Shown: positions 43,649-53,175, numbered from the stretch's first letter. The stretch is DNA of 64,000 nucleotides from Oscillospiraceae bacterium (GCA_021769725.1 JAETSI010000006.1:1-64000); one strand, 5' to 3'. Translations and numbers: made by a program. The notes: a model not told the origin generated them from the sequence alone.

Positions 43649-44163
43649 TCCGGAAGTTCTCCTTTCAGTATTACGGGTATTCCGAAAACAGCTTCAATAA
43701 CAATGTCAGCAGTATTGGCAAGAGCGCTGTTCAGTCTGCCAAGGGATTCCACATATTTCATTGTCTCTTTTGGGTAAATAATTCCGTCACCCCCCACCTG
43801 ACTTGTCACGGCAACGAGAATTTCCGTCTTTTCAGTAAGTTTTTTAATATCACGAAGGATCTTTTCGTCAGGGGATGAGCATCCGGCTGAGAACATTTCA
43901 TTTGCACAGAGATTTCCTATGCATTCAAGCAGAACGGAGCATTTATCAGGAAGATCAATTTCTCCTATATCTGTGTATTTTTCTATAGTTTTAAAATGTG
44001 TTCCGGCACGCATTTCTCTGTGACGTTTTATAGCAATTTCCGCTTCATTTCCAAAGGGCTGCATTGTGGCGATATAAAAACGCCCGGGATTTCCTGAACA
44101 TATTATTTTTTCTGCGATGGCAGATTTTCCGTTCTTACATCCGCCGCTAATAAGTATAAACAT
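43636..44163 (-). CDS. cobU: Adenosylcobinamide kinase / guanylyltransferase
   Basis: This 175-residue protein has P-loop SGGCKNGKSAIAEK, YIATMQPFGNEAEIAIKRHREMR containing the histidine that carries GMP, and VTSQVGGDGIIYP. These are the complete CobU set. It phosphorylates cobinamide and activates it with GTP. The stop lies inside cobS and the start overlaps the end of cobT. Confidence 0.94.
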   Translation of the reverse strand: MFILISGGCKNGKSAIAEKIICSGNPGRFYIATMQPFGNEAEIAIKRHREMRAGTHFKTIEKYTDIGEIDLPDKCSVLLECIGNLCANEMFSAGCSSPDEKILRDIKKLTEKTEILVAVTSQVGGDGIIYPKETMKYVESLGRLNSALANTADIVIEAVFGIPVILKGELPECLY

Positions 44164-45209
44164 CAGTATTCCTCATATTGTTTCATATTAAGATCATTGA
44201 ATCTGTGAGCGGAGTGATACACGGATAACGCACCGTCAAGCAGTGGAAGAAGCATTATTCCGCCTGTTCCCTCGCCAAGACAAAGTCCTGCGGTAATAAG
44301 CGGTTTTAGTCCGATATGATGCAGAACTTTAAGTCCTGCCGGTTCTGCCGAAACATGAGAGCACAGCAAAAAATCACGTACCAGAGGATTGATCTTTACT
44401 GCAAGTGCAGCGGAAACCGCCGAGATAAATCCGTCGATAACGACAGGTATTCTGTAAACCGCACCGCCGAGGAAAAGTCCTGTCATTCCGGCAATATCAA
44501 ATCCGCCGACTTTTGAAAGCACGTCAATAGGATCATTGGCGTCAGGTTCGGATATACTGACTGCCCGTTTTATGACGCCAATTTTACGCTTTAATCCTTC
44601 GTCGTCAAGTCCTGCGCCCCGCCCTGTAACGTTTTCAGGCGGAGTATTCAGCAGAACAGATGCTATTGCCGCTGATGTGGTCGTATTGCCTATTCCCATT
44701 TCTCCTGTAATGAGAATATCGTAACCTTTTTCCGCACATTCTCCGGCAATATCCATTCCGGCAGAAATTGCTTCAATAGCCTCTTCACGTGTCATTGCAG
44801 GACCGGCAGCAATATTTGCAGTTCCGTATGCCGATTTGCGTTTCAGGATTTTTTTTGATTCACTGTCAGTGTTCATTCCGATATCAACGGGAATAACGTC
44901 CGCATTGAACGTATGCGCCAGACGATTGATACTTGATGTTCCTGCTGAGATTGCTTCTGCAACTGTCATTGTAACGGAGCTGTCAGTCTGGGTAACGCCC
45001 TCACATACAACACCGTTGTCGGCGCAGAAAACAACAGCGCATCTTCTGTTTATTTTTACGTCAGGATCTCCGGTTATTCCTGCGATCTTTATTATGTAAT
45101 CCTCAAGAGCGCCAAGACTGTGCAGCGGTTTTCCGATACTGTTCCAATGCTCCTGAGCCTGACGTACGGCATTTTCGTCAAGAGGAAAAATTCTGTCTGT
45201 TCTTTTCAT
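44163..45209 (-). CDS. cobT: Nicotinate-nucleotide-dimethylbenzimidazole phosphoribosyltransferase
   Basis: This 348-residue protein has FCADNGVVCEGVTQ, GEMGIGNTTTSAAI and the C-terminal CLGEGTGGIMLLPLLDGAL with the catalytic glutamate. It makes alpha-ribazole phosphate from a lower-ligand base and nicotinate mononucleotide. The gene overlaps the end of cbiA by 32 bases, with its own GGAGT site. Confidence 0.96.
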   Translation of the reverse strand: MKRTDRIFPLDENAVRQAQEHWNSIGKPLHSLGALEDYIIKIAGITGDPDVKINRRCAVVFCADNGVVCEGVTQTDSSVTMTVAEAISAGTSSINRLAHTFNADVIPVDIGMNTDSESKKILKRKSAYGTANIAAGPAMTREEAIEAISAGMDIAGECAEKGYDILITGEMGIGNTTTSAAIASVLLNTPPENVTGRGAGLDDEGLKRKIGVIKRAVSISEPDANDPIDVLSKVGGFDIAGMTGLFLGGAVYRIPVVIDGFISAVSAALAVKINPLVRDFLLCSHVSAEPAGLKVLHHIGLKPLITAGLCLGEGTGGIMLLPLLDGALSVYHSAHRFNDLNMKQYEEY

Positions 45210-46539
45210 ATTTATTATACTCCATACATTTTTTTATAAACCGTACTGCAATTTCGGTGTCAGCATACAGATACAGGTGCGGAAATCCTGCATAAAGCGA
45301 TTCTGTGGAATGAATACATAAATCTTCACGGTTTCTGCTGCGCTTTGCCTGAAAAGAATTTCCGCAGTCCGTGCAGTCCCAGTAGTGGAATTCATGAGCA
45401 ATGATTTTTCCGCCTTTATCGCAAAGAAGATTACTGCACAGCGCAGTCAGTTCAGCATAGCCGAAGCGCTGAAGCCTTTTTGTGGGATAGCAGTTTCCGT
45501 TCAGAACACCGCACATTTTATACGTTATATTATTGATGTCAGTTAATGTGCGGCAGAGATACATAAATCCACCGCATTCGGCTATTGTCGGAATTCCTGC
45601 ATTTACGGCCGTTTTTACAGAATCAAGCATATTTATGTTTTCCGACAGTTTTTCTGCATATAATTCGGGGTATCCGCCGCCTATCCACAGACCGCAGATA
45701 TTTTCCGGCAGCTTTTCATCATGCAGGGGAGAAAAAAATACGATTTCACATCCCAGATTCCTTAGCAGTTCCAGATTTTCCTCATAGTAGAAACAAAATG
45801 CATTGTCACGGGCAACGGCTATACGCAAAGGTGTGTTGGTAAGCGGTGAAATATGCGTAAAAACTGATTTTATTTCCGGAGCAGTTTCTGCAATGCCGAT
45901 CAATCGGTCAAGTTTTATATGCTCCTCGGCAAGCTTCGCAAGGGACTGCATTTTAGTTTTTATATCATCAATTTCGTCAGTTGTTACCAATCCGAGATGT
46001 CGGCTTTCAATAACCGATTCAGCGCATACAGGCATTCTTCCGAGATATTCTGTTCCTGCATCGCTGCAAAGTTTTTTTGTCTGCTCAACGAGACTTTCCG
46101 GCAGTCGGTTGAAAATAAATCCGGCTATATTGTTTTTGCGGAAATCAAGAAATCCCTGCATAACGGCACCGATCGAAAAGCTCATTCCCTTGCAGTCGAT
46201 AACAATAACAGCAGGTGTCTGAGTATCAAGCGAGACGCCGCATGATGAAGTTTCAGGCTCTGTGCCGTCGTAAAATCCCATAACTCCCTCGATCACGGAA
46301 ATGTCCGTCTGATGTTCGCAAAGAAGCTGATTAAGTTGGCTTTTGTCGCAGAATCTGTGGTCAAGGTTATACGAAGGGATATTCGTGATCTTACTGTGAA
46401 ACATGGGGTCTATGTAATCCGGGCCGCACTTGAAAGATGATACGTTCATTTTACGGTTTATAAGCGCCTGCAATATGGCACAGGTCACAGTTGTTTTTCC
46501 GCATCCGCTGTGTGTGCCGGCGATCATGATTCTTTTCAC
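45178..46539 (-). CDS. cbiA: Cobyrinate a,c-diamide synthase
   Basis: This 453-residue protein has an N-terminal ATPase-type P-loop (IAGTHSGCGKTTVTCAI) and a C-terminal glutaminase domain with IAECGGFMYL as the nucleophile cysteine and EFHYWD as the histidine motif. It amidates side chains a and c of cobyrinate. ATGA overlap with the cbiET gene. Confidence 0.95.
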   Translation of the reverse strand: MKRIMIAGTHSGCGKTTVTCAILQALINRKMNVSSFKCGPDYIDPMFHSKITNIPSYNLDHRFCDKSQLNQLLCEHQTDISVIEGVMGFYDGTEPETSSCGVSLDTQTPAVIVIDCKGMSFSIGAVMQGFLDFRKNNIAGFIFNRLPESLVEQTKKLCSDAGTEYLGRMPVCAESVIESRHLGLVTTDEIDDIKTKMQSLAKLAEEHIKLDRLIGIAETAPEIKSVFTHISPLTNTPLRIAVARDNAFCFYYEENLELLRNLGCEIVFFSPLHDEKLPENICGLWIGGGYPELYAEKLSENINMLDSVKTAVNAGIPTIAECGGFMYLCRTLTDINNITYKMCGVLNGNCYPTKRLQRFGYAELTALCSNLLCDKGGKIIAHEFHYWDCTDCGNSFQAKRSRNREDLCIHSTESLYAGFPHLYLYADTEIAVRFIKKCMEYNKYEKNRQNFSS

Positions 46540-47732
46540 TTTACACCGCCTTTAATAATGAATATGGGATTTTCGGCTGCCAGCATGGTATGCGTCCCGA
46601 CTTTTTTTGTACGGGTCACGGATATCTGAGTTATTTCTGCTGATATGCCAATATTTTCAAAAACCGCTGCTGTACTGTTTAAAGTTTCGAGAGAAACAGC
46701 GGTAATAACAATTACTGCATACGGATTTTTTTCATAAACATTTTCGACTATTTCTGAGAGATGTCCGCCTGAACCACCGATAAATACGCAGTCTGGAGCA
46801 GGGAGCTCATGCACGATATTTTCAGCGCAGCCGTGAACAGGAATTATATTGTCGCAGCCGAATCTGCGGAGATTCTGCCTGACAAGCGAGATTGCATCTT
46901 CTGATCTGTCAACTGAATAAACCTTTCCGTTTGTACATTGAACAGCCATTTCGACAGATACCGAACCGCTCCCGCTGCCGATATCCCAGCAAATACTGTC
47001 ATTAGCAATTTCTAATTTTGATATACAGACAGAACGCACTTCCGATTTGGTCATAGGTACTTTGCTGCGTATAAATTCACAGTCCGGAATACCGGTTCTT
47101 TTCAGTTTTTCGTATTTTTTATTGACTGCAAGCAGAACTGAAAGATTGGCAGTCTGAATATCGCAGAGTTCATTGGCACAGCCGGAAGTTATTTTTTCGT
47201 TGTCATATGAAAGATTCTCACCGATATAAATTTCTGTTTCGCATAATCCGTATTCACAGAGTTGCCGGCAGATCTCGGAAGGAGTGACTTTTCCGCCGAG
47301 CAGGAAAAAAGTTTTTTCGTGAGCGCATATATTACGGACAATATTTGCGTCCGTACCGTGCAGACTTATGAAGCGCCAGTCATACCAAGGAATTCTTATT
47401 TTTGAACTAAAATAAACAGGGGAGGAGATTCCGCAGATAACTTCTGTACGGAAGTCGGCGAGATATGGGAGAAGCTTTTCTGTACCGCTGAAAAATCCGC
47501 AGTCCCCGGACATCAGAACGGCATATTTTTCGTAGGTATTTCTTTTAATGAATTCTGCCGTTTCCGCAGGATCATACGATATAAGTGCAGGCTTGTCCAT
47601 ACCGGAAAACGGATCCGTCATTCGTTTTGCACCGATAAGAGCATCTGCACTGTTGATCGCTTCAAGAGCCTGGGCTGTTAAGGATTTTTTTCCGTTCATT
47701 CCGATTCCTATTATGCTTACTTTTTTATTCAT
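46536..47732 (-). CDS. cbiET: Precorrin C5,15-methyltransferase/C12-decarboxylase fusion (CbiE-CbiT)
   Basis: This 398-residue fusion has an N-terminal tetrapyrrole methylase domain (SIIGIGMNGKKSLTAQALEA, VLMSGDCGFFSG, residues 1-195) corresponding to CbiE. The C-terminal Rossmann methyltransferase (VPMTKSEVRSVCISKLEI, CWDIGSGSGSVSVEMA) corresponds to CbiT. It methylates C5 and C15 and removes the C12 acetate carboxyl. It is fused as in CobL of the aerobic pathway. The start overlaps cbiJ by 8 bases. Confidence 0.92.
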   Translation of the reverse strand: MNKKVSIIGIGMNGKKSLTAQALEAINSADALIGAKRMTDPFSGMDKPALISYDPAETAEFIKRNTYEKYAVLMSGDCGFFSGTEKLLPYLADFRTEVICGISSPVYFSSKIRIPWYDWRFISLHGTDANIVRNICAHEKTFFLLGGKVTPSEICRQLCEYGLCETEIYIGENLSYDNEKITSGCANELCDIQTANLSVLLAVNKKYEKLKRTGIPDCEFIRSKVPMTKSEVRSVCISKLEIANDSICWDIGSGSGSVSVEMAVQCTNGKVYSVDRSEDAISLVRQNLRRFGCDNIIPVHGCAENIVHELPAPDCVFIGGSGGHLSEIVENVYEKNPYAVIVITAVSLETLNSTAAVFENIGISAEITQISVTRTKKVGTHTMLAAENPIFIIKGGVK

Positions 47733-48477
47733 ATTTCTCCACCAGAATCTTTTTCATAGTTTCGAGTAAAATTCCTTTTTCTTCCGGACGTTTCAGAATA
47801 AGGATTTCCACGTTATTTTTCTGTGCCGCTTCTACTTTCTCCATAAAGCCGCCGATGCTTCCACTGTCCTTAGTAACAAGGAATCTTATACCGAACTTTT
47901 TTATGTGAAGTTCATTCTGCTGGACGGTAAACGGACCTTTTTCTGCAATGATATGACTTTTTTCAAGTCCTGTTTCAGCGCATTTTTCTATTACATCATG
48001 AGAAGGCAGGACTCTTGCAATACATCGGTCTTGATAATTTTTTATGCCGCAGAATTCTTTCAGATTTTTGCTGCCGGTTGTAATAAGAATATTTCCGCTT
48101 GCAGAGTTAAGATATGAAACTATGTGAGAAATATTGTTGAAATACTTTGCGCCTTCAACGTTTTTTTCCTGTTCCCGGATTATGCGTATATACTTAATGG
48201 GGAGCGAATCACAGGCGCTTTTTATATTTTTAGAAGCTTCTTCGGCATAGGGATGTGTAGCATCTATTACAGTTTCAATTTCATGAGACAAAATAAAATC
48301 CCAGATGGCTTTAAAGTCCATTTTCCCCATAAGAATGTGGAGAAATCCGGATTTTCCGAGAAGCTCTGCACCATATTCTGTCGTTACGCTTACATATGCG
48401 TGAATATAATTTTCTGCACAGAACAGGGCAAGCAGACGTCCCTCGGATGTACCGCCGAAAATAAGTATCTTACACAT
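47725..48477 (-). CDS. cbiJ: Precorrin-6A/cobalt-precorrin-6A reductase
   Basis: I start at MCKILIFGGTSEGR (48477), which overlaps the cbiH end; the track ORF has 17 extra residues within cbiH. The 250-residue protein shows the NAD(P)-binding start IFGGTSEGRLLALFC, TVIDATHPYAEEASKN and ITTGSKNL typical of CobK/CbiJ, which reduces the macrocycle. Confidence 0.9.
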   Translation of the reverse strand: MCKILIFGGTSEGRLLALFCAENYIHAYVSVTTEYGAELLGKSGFLHILMGKMDFKAIWDFILSHEIETVIDATHPYAEEASKNIKSACDSLPIKYIRIIREQEKNVEGAKYFNNISHIVSYLNSASGNILITTGSKNLKEFCGIKNYQDRCIARVLPSHDVIEKCAETGLEKSHIIAEKGPFTVQQNELHIKKFGIRFLVTKDSGSIGGFMEKVEAAQKNNVEILILKRPEEKGILLETMKKILVEKYE

Positions 48478-49198
48478 TTTTGTATCCTCTTGGAGTGACC
48501 ATTTTTCCGTTGATAATTCTTGTTTCACTGCTGCCGATAAAAACAGTTGTGAACATATCGACGCTAATATTTTTCAGTTCTCCAAGGGTAGTGATATGGC
48601 TTTCTTCACCGTCTCTGCCAATATTTTTTATATATCCGCAGATGGTATTTTTATCTTTGTATTTCAGCAGGATTTCACAGGCTTTAGAAAGGTAATTGGC
48701 ACGTTTTTTAGAGGACGGATTATAGATAGCAATTGAAAAGTCTCCTATAGCAGCACATTCAAGACGTTTTTCTATCTTTTCCCACGGAGTAAGAAGGTCA
48801 GAGAGACTGATTACAGCAAAATCATGTGTAAGAGGAGCGCCGAGAACAGCTGCACCGCTGAGAGCCGATGTTACGCCGGGGATGATCTCAATTTCGACTT
48901 CGGGATAATGTTCGGACAGTTCCAGTGCAAGCCCTGCCATTCCGTATACTCCGCTGTCGCCGCCGCATATCAAAGAAACGGTATTACCGCTGCTGACTTT
49001 TTCCAGTGCGAGAAGCACACGTTCACGTTCCTGGCGCATGGGGGTCGTTATATATTTTTTATCGGGAAATATTTTCCGCATCAGATCTGCATAAACGGTA
49101 TACCCAATTATGATATCGCTTGTTTTGATGATTTGTTCCGCTGCAAGCGTCATGCCGCTGTAATTGCCTGCGCCGAATCCGACGATATATAGTTTCAT
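48470..49198 (-). CDS. cbiH: Precorrin-3B C17-methyltransferase
   Basis: This 242-residue tetrapyrrole methylase has VGFGAGNYSGMTLAAEQII at the N-terminus, LICGGDSGVYGMAGLALE and IIPGVTSALSGAAVLGAPL, then FSIAIYNPSSKKRANYL. These match CbiH/CobJ, which methylates C17 and contracts the ring. The usual GPG of the first loop reads GAG, a small variation. ATGA overlap with cbiG. Confidence 0.92.
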   Translation of the reverse strand: MKLYIVGFGAGNYSGMTLAAEQIIKTSDIIIGYTVYADLMRKIFPDKKYITTPMRQERERVLLALEKVSSGNTVSLICGGDSGVYGMAGLALELSEHYPEVEIEIIPGVTSALSGAAVLGAPLTHDFAVISLSDLLTPWEKIEKRLECAAIGDFSIAIYNPSSKKRANYLSKACEILLKYKDKNTICGYIKNIGRDGEESHITTLGELKNISVDMFTTVFIGSSETRIINGKMVTPRGYKNV

Positions 49199-50223
49199 AA
49201 AATCTCCTTTTCAAAGTCAATGTGCACCGGAAGTTCCGCAGCAGCAATGGTCATACCGTTTTCGGCGTATTTCGGGAAAAGCAGTCTGCCGCCGTCTGCA
49301 CAGGCGCTTCTTTCACATACACAGTCTGTTCCGGTTGTTTTCAATACAAACTCTGAACGGCTGAAATTTCCCTGAACAGCCATTAACTGTTCTGCCGAAA
49401 AAAAACTGAGAGATATGCCGTATTTTTTGGAAAAACTGCAAATTGCGTTTTCGTTTTTTTTCAGGTTTATGGTATTGACTGAACGCACACGCCATATCGG
49501 GATATTATATTTTTCAAGGTTTTTCAGGATAAAATTTTCAAAAGTTTCAGCATCTGTATTTCGTTTGCATCCTGTTCCTATTACGATATTTTTCGGCACG
49601 AGATGAAGCGTTTTTCCGAACGGATCACCTGAGTAATCTTCTGAAATCTTTATTCCGATATTGCTTTGAGAAACAAAAATATCAGGAAGATTTTCTATCG
49701 CATAGTTGCTGCATATCCCGATTTTCTCATTGTTCAGAACAGCGGCGGCGATCTCCTTTGCCATTTCCATTTCGCATATATAAAGATAATTTGCTGCTGC
49801 AAAGCTGTCTGGGGAAAATTTCTCACCAATATCAGTAGCCGTTGTAATTACCGGAACTGCATTCAGTATTCCGGCAATCTTTTTTGTCAGTGCATTAGCT
49901 TTCCCGATATGTCCCGACAGCAGTGATACGGCAAATTTTCCCTGCTCGTCAACTGCAATAACCGCAGGATCAGTAAGCTTGGAAGAAATAAAAGGTGAGA
50001 TAGTCCTTACTGCAATTCCGCAGGCACATATGAATATCAATGCGTCATATCTGCCGAAAATGTCGGAAACCAGATCACTGAGACTGCCGAAAGAAACAGT
50101 ATTCTTATCGCTGTATTTTTCAAAAGCATATCGTATGCATTGATGCTCATTTTTTAATGACGATGCGATTCTATACGATATTGCCGTACCGTTTTTTGTT
50201 ATTGAAATAATCGCTGCTTTCAT
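49195..50223 (-). CDS. cbiG: Cobalt-precorrin-5A hydrolase
   Basis: This 342-residue protein has an N-terminal domain with FICACGIAVRTISPFISSK and VSLLSGHIGKANALTKKIA, and a C-terminal domain with VIGTGCKRNTDAETFENFI. It opens the delta-lactone with loss of acetaldehyde, an oxygen-independent step of the cbi pathway. It overlaps cbiF and cbiH by 4 bases each. Confidence 0.93.
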   Translation of the reverse strand: MKAAIISITKNGTAISYRIASSLKNEHQCIRYAFEKYSDKNTVSFGSLSDLVSDIFGRYDALIFICACGIAVRTISPFISSKLTDPAVIAVDEQGKFAVSLLSGHIGKANALTKKIAGILNAVPVITTATDIGEKFSPDSFAAANYLYICEMEMAKEIAAAVLNNEKIGICSNYAIENLPDIFVSQSNIGIKISEDYSGDPFGKTLHLVPKNIVIGTGCKRNTDAETFENFILKNLEKYNIPIWRVRSVNTINLKKNENAICSFSKKYGISLSFFSAEQLMAVQGNFSRSEFVLKTTGTDCVCERSACADGGRLLFPKYAENGMTIAAAELPVHIDFEKEIL

Positions 50224-50975
50224 TTTACAGCCTTTCTGAATTCTGTTTCAAATTCCTTGTCATAGAGCTTTGACAATGAATAATCGCTTCCAAGAAAATT
50301 TCCGACACATATAAGCGCAGTCTTTTTTATATTATTTTTTTCGGCAGTTCCGGCAAGTGAATCAATGGTACACCGGCATATTTTTTCGTCAGCCCAGCTT
50401 GCTTTATAGACTATTGCCGCAGGTGTATCGGGGGAATATCCGCCCTTTTGAAGGGCTGCCGAAAGCTCCGGAAGAAGTCCTGTGCTTAAAAATATCACCA
50501 TTGTTGCATTGTGATGTGCAAACAGTTCGATTTTCTCCTTTTCCGGTACAGCCGTGCGCCCCTCCATGCGAGTTATGATGACTGACTGAGAAACGCCGGG
50601 AAGCGTATATTCTGCTTTCAGAGATGCTGCTGCTCCGCAGAATGAGCTTACTCCCGGACATACTTCAAAAGGTATGCCGAGATTATTCAGGCGGTCGAAC
50701 TGCTCGCGTACCGCACCGTACAGGCATGGGTCGCCCGTATGAAGCCTGACAGTCATTTTGCCATGTGATTCGGCTTCTTTCATGACATCTATCACTTCGT
50801 CAAGGGTCATATATGCGCTGTTATAGATCTTGCAGTTTTTGTCTGCATATTCCAGCAACTGAGGATTCACCAGCGATCCTGCATAAATAATTACATCCGC
50901 CTGCTGCAAAAGCCGCATTCCACGGACTGTTATCAGATCGGCAGCACCGCATCCGGCACCTACGAAATTAACCAT
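50220..50975 (-). CDS. cbiF: Precorrin-4 C11-methyltransferase
   Basis: This 251-residue methylase has VNFVGAGCGAADLITVRGMR, IYAGSLVNPQLLEY, RLHTGDPCLYGAVREQ and CPGVSSFCGAAASL, the CbiF/CobM set. It methylates C11 from S-adenosylmethionine. It overlaps cbiD by 8 bases. Confidence 0.95.
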   Translation of the reverse strand: MVNFVGAGCGAADLITVRGMRLLQQADVIIYAGSLVNPQLLEYADKNCKIYNSAYMTLDEVIDVMKEAESHGKMTVRLHTGDPCLYGAVREQFDRLNNLGIPFEVCPGVSSFCGAAASLKAEYTLPGVSQSVIITRMEGRTAVPEKEKIELFAHHNATMVIFLSTGLLPELSAALQKGGYSPDTPAAIVYKASWADEKICRCTIDSLAGTAEKNNIKKTALICVGNFLGSDYSLSKLYDKEFETEFRKAVK

Positions 50976-52107
50976 TATATTCCTCCGTAAGCCGACGGAT
51001 TATTTCGTCGGCAGAATTTGTCTTTCCCAGTATCCCGAATCTGTACGAAAAAGTTGCAGCGCCGATAAGGATATCTTTTTTTACTTTGGCATCGAGATAA
51101 TATTGAATCCGACGCATTAAAATATCCATTGTTTTTTCAAGCACTTCGTCACTTTCAAGCAGACCAAGAGCTGCATCTGCTGTTACGCATTCCGGGATTT
51201 TTTTTAAAATATCAAGATCTGCTCCGGCAAGAACACCGCAGGTTGTGAGAACATCCCTCCTTCCGTCAGCCTGTGCAGAGTGAGTGTTCATTATTCCGGC
51301 GCCCAGTTTGACAATTTTACCGATATGACCCAAAATAAGAACTGATTCAAAGCCGAGTTCAAGAGCAATATCAATTGCCTCACCTATAAAATTGCTACAT
51401 ATAACGCTTTGGGTGTTCATAAAAGGCAGGATTTTAAGGAGATAATCTTCACTGTAATTGCCTATGGTAAGCAGAAGATTCTTTCGTCCCTCAGCCCTGC
51501 GCATTCGCTGTTCGGTTCGTATCGTTTCGATGACCGCAGAATTGCTCATGGGTTCAATTATTCCTGTTGTGCCGATGATCGAGATTCCACCTTCTATCCC
51601 TAATCTCGGATTATAGGTTTTTTCTGCAATTTTTTTTCCTTGCGGAGCGGAAACGGTTATCCGGATTCCGCCGCAGTAATTTTTTCTTTCGCAGCTTTCA
51701 GACACTGCCGATTTTATCATTTTTCTGGGAATGCTGTTTATTGCCCATTCTCCTACAGGCTGATCGAGACCGGGTTTTGTTACAATTCCTATTCCTTCGC
51801 CGCCCTTTATCTCAATACCGGATTTTATTTTTTCAGCCATGCATCTTATAAGTATGCCATTAGTAATATCCGGGTCGTCGCCACTGTCTTTTATAACTCC
51901 ACAGGAAACGCAATTTTCAGTAATATCCGTATCAGTAATAGGGAGAATCAGTTTTGTTCCTTTTGGTGTGATAAGTTCTATCTCTGTTATATTATCTCCC
52001 GAAAGAAGCATTTCGACAGCTGCTTTTGCTGCGGCGGCTGCACAGGTTCCGGTCGTATATCCGCAGTGCAGTTTGCTTTTTCCATGATAAACAAACTCGT
52101 TAATCAT
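50968..52107 (-). CDS. cbiD: Cobalt-precorrin-5B C1-methyltransferase
   Basis: This 379-residue protein shows LHCGYTTGTCAAAAAKAA, IGIVTKPGLDQPVGEWAIN and GGISIIGTTGIIEPMS, which are specific for CbiD. It methylates C1 in the anaerobic pathway. It is separated from cbiC by two bases. Confidence 0.96.
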   Translation of the reverse strand: MINEFVYHGKSKLHCGYTTGTCAAAAAKAAVEMLLSGDNITEIELITPKGTKLILPITDTDITENCVSCGVIKDSGDDPDITNGILIRCMAEKIKSGIEIKGGEGIGIVTKPGLDQPVGEWAINSIPRKMIKSAVSESCERKNYCGGIRITVSAPQGKKIAEKTYNPRLGIEGGISIIGTTGIIEPMSNSAVIETIRTEQRMRRAEGRKNLLLTIGNYSEDYLLKILPFMNTQSVICSNFIGEAIDIALELGFESVLILGHIGKIVKLGAGIMNTHSAQADGRRDVLTTCGVLAGADLDILKKIPECVTADAALGLLESDEVLEKTMDILMRRIQYYLDAKVKKDILIGAATFSYRFGILGKTNSADEIIRRLTEEYNG

Positions 52108-52109
52108 TT

Positions 52110-52748
52110 TTACCTCTTGTACAGTTGATAAAGCAGTGCATTGCAGATCGCAGCAGCAACGGTGCTGCCGCCTTTTCTTCCTTGAGCAACAATATACGGA
52201 ACGCTGCTTGTCATGATAAGATCTTTTGACCGCACTACGTTAACAAATCCGACCGGCACACCGATTATCAGTGCCGGAGAGATCATTTTTTGTTCGATAA
52301 GTTCGTGAAGCCTTATCAAAGCTGTTGGAGCGTTCCCCACGGCATAGATAAAGTTTTTATTTCCGAAGAGATTTGCGGCCTTATCAACAGCGGCAACAGC
52401 ACGTGTGGTTCCGTTTGAGCGTGCCGATTCAGCAACGTCATTGTCAGCAGTGAAACAGAAAACTTTACATCCCAGAGCTTTTAATGCAGGCTTGCTTATT
52501 CCGGCAAGTGACATATTTGTGTCGGTGATTATGGCAGTTCCGCTGCGGATAGCCTGCAATCCGCTTTCTACAGCGTTTTCTGAAAATTTAAGATTTTGCA
52601 GATAGTCGAAATCAGCAGTCGTATGGATAACCCTTTTGACTATTTGTTTTTCAGAGTCAGTCAGATGCGAAGTATCGCCAAGTTCGCTTTCGATAATTTC
52701 CATGCTTCGTTTTTCAATATCATCAGGTTTAATATGCTTAATATTCAT
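52110..52748 (-). CDS. cbiC: Cobalt-precorrin-8 methylmutase
   Basis: This 212-residue protein has VIHTTADFDYLQNL with the catalytic histidine, ITDTNMSLAGI, and VPVGFVNVVRSKDLI. It moves the C11 methyl group to C12, giving cobyrinate. It is the first gene of the 17-gene cobalamin operon, with a strong promoter about 50 bases upstream and no riboswitch in the short leader. Confidence 0.95.
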   Translation of the reverse strand: MNIKHIKPDDIEKRSMEIIESELGDTSHLTDSEKQIVKRVIHTTADFDYLQNLKFSENAVESGLQAIRSGTAIITDTNMSLAGISKPALKALGCKVFCFTADNDVAESARSNGTTRAVAAVDKAANLFGNKNFIYAVGNAPTALIRLHELIEQKMISPALIIGVPVGFVNVVRSKDLIMTSSVPYIVAQGRKGGSTVAAAICNALLYQLYKR

Positions 52749-52799
52749 TGTACTTAAATTCCTTAATTAAATAAAATCGGCAGCTGACGCTTTTTTATT

Positions 52800-52828
52800 A
52801 TTATATCACGGAGAAATATTCATGTCAA
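52800..52828 (-). promoter_or_regulatory. Consensus sigma-A promoter of the cobalamin operon
   Basis: TTGACA, 17 bases, TATAAT on the minus strand, about 50 bases before the cbiC start. The leader is too short to hold a cobalamin riboswitch. Confidence 0.8.
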
Positions 52829-52925
52829 GATGAAGAATGTTCAGTCAAGGATCGTCCGACTGTACAATATGACTTCGATATTGTAAATATAATTTATGAA
52901 ATTTTACGATTATAGGAGAAAATAC

Positions 52926-52953
52926 TTGATTTTTGCAATATCAGTGGTATAAT
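52926..52953 (+). promoter_or_regulatory. Promoter of the cobalamin-riboswitch operon
   Basis: TTGATT, 16 bases, TATAAT, placing the start just upstream of the riboswitch. Confidence 0.65.
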
Positions 52954-52984
52954 TAAAAGGAGATTTATGTACATAACATCTGAA

Positions 52985-53175
52985 AATTGAATAGGTTTAT
53001 GGTGCCGCAGCTTGCCGTTTTCGGCGAAGACTGGGGGTAAAAGGGAAACAGGTGAAAGTCCTGTACGAACTCGTCACTGTGTAGGAGGAGTTCATGGCTA
53101 TAATGTCACTGGCTTTATGCTGGGAAGGCAGTCATGAATGTTGATTCCCAAGTCAGGAAACCTGCCATAGATCAG
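52985..53175 (+). promoter_or_regulatory. Cobalamin riboswitch
   Basis: The sequence shows the class-I features in order: GGTGCCGCAGC, GGGAAACAGGTGAAAGTCCTG, the GCTGGGAAGGC region and the B12 box AAGTCAGGAAACCTGCC. A hairpin with a T run follows at 53252. It lies upstream of the CbiK lipoprotein and transporter genes and should shut them off when cobalamin is abundant. Confidence 0.95.

Noticed and set aside
42437-46245. Plus-strand ORFs opposite the cobalamin operon
   Set aside because: All lie antisense to strongly identified cob/cbi genes and lack ribosome sites or domains.
52749-52925. Cobalamin riboswitch for the cob operon on the minus strand
   Set aside because: The promoter is only about 50 bases from cbiC and no B12 box is seen on that strand.
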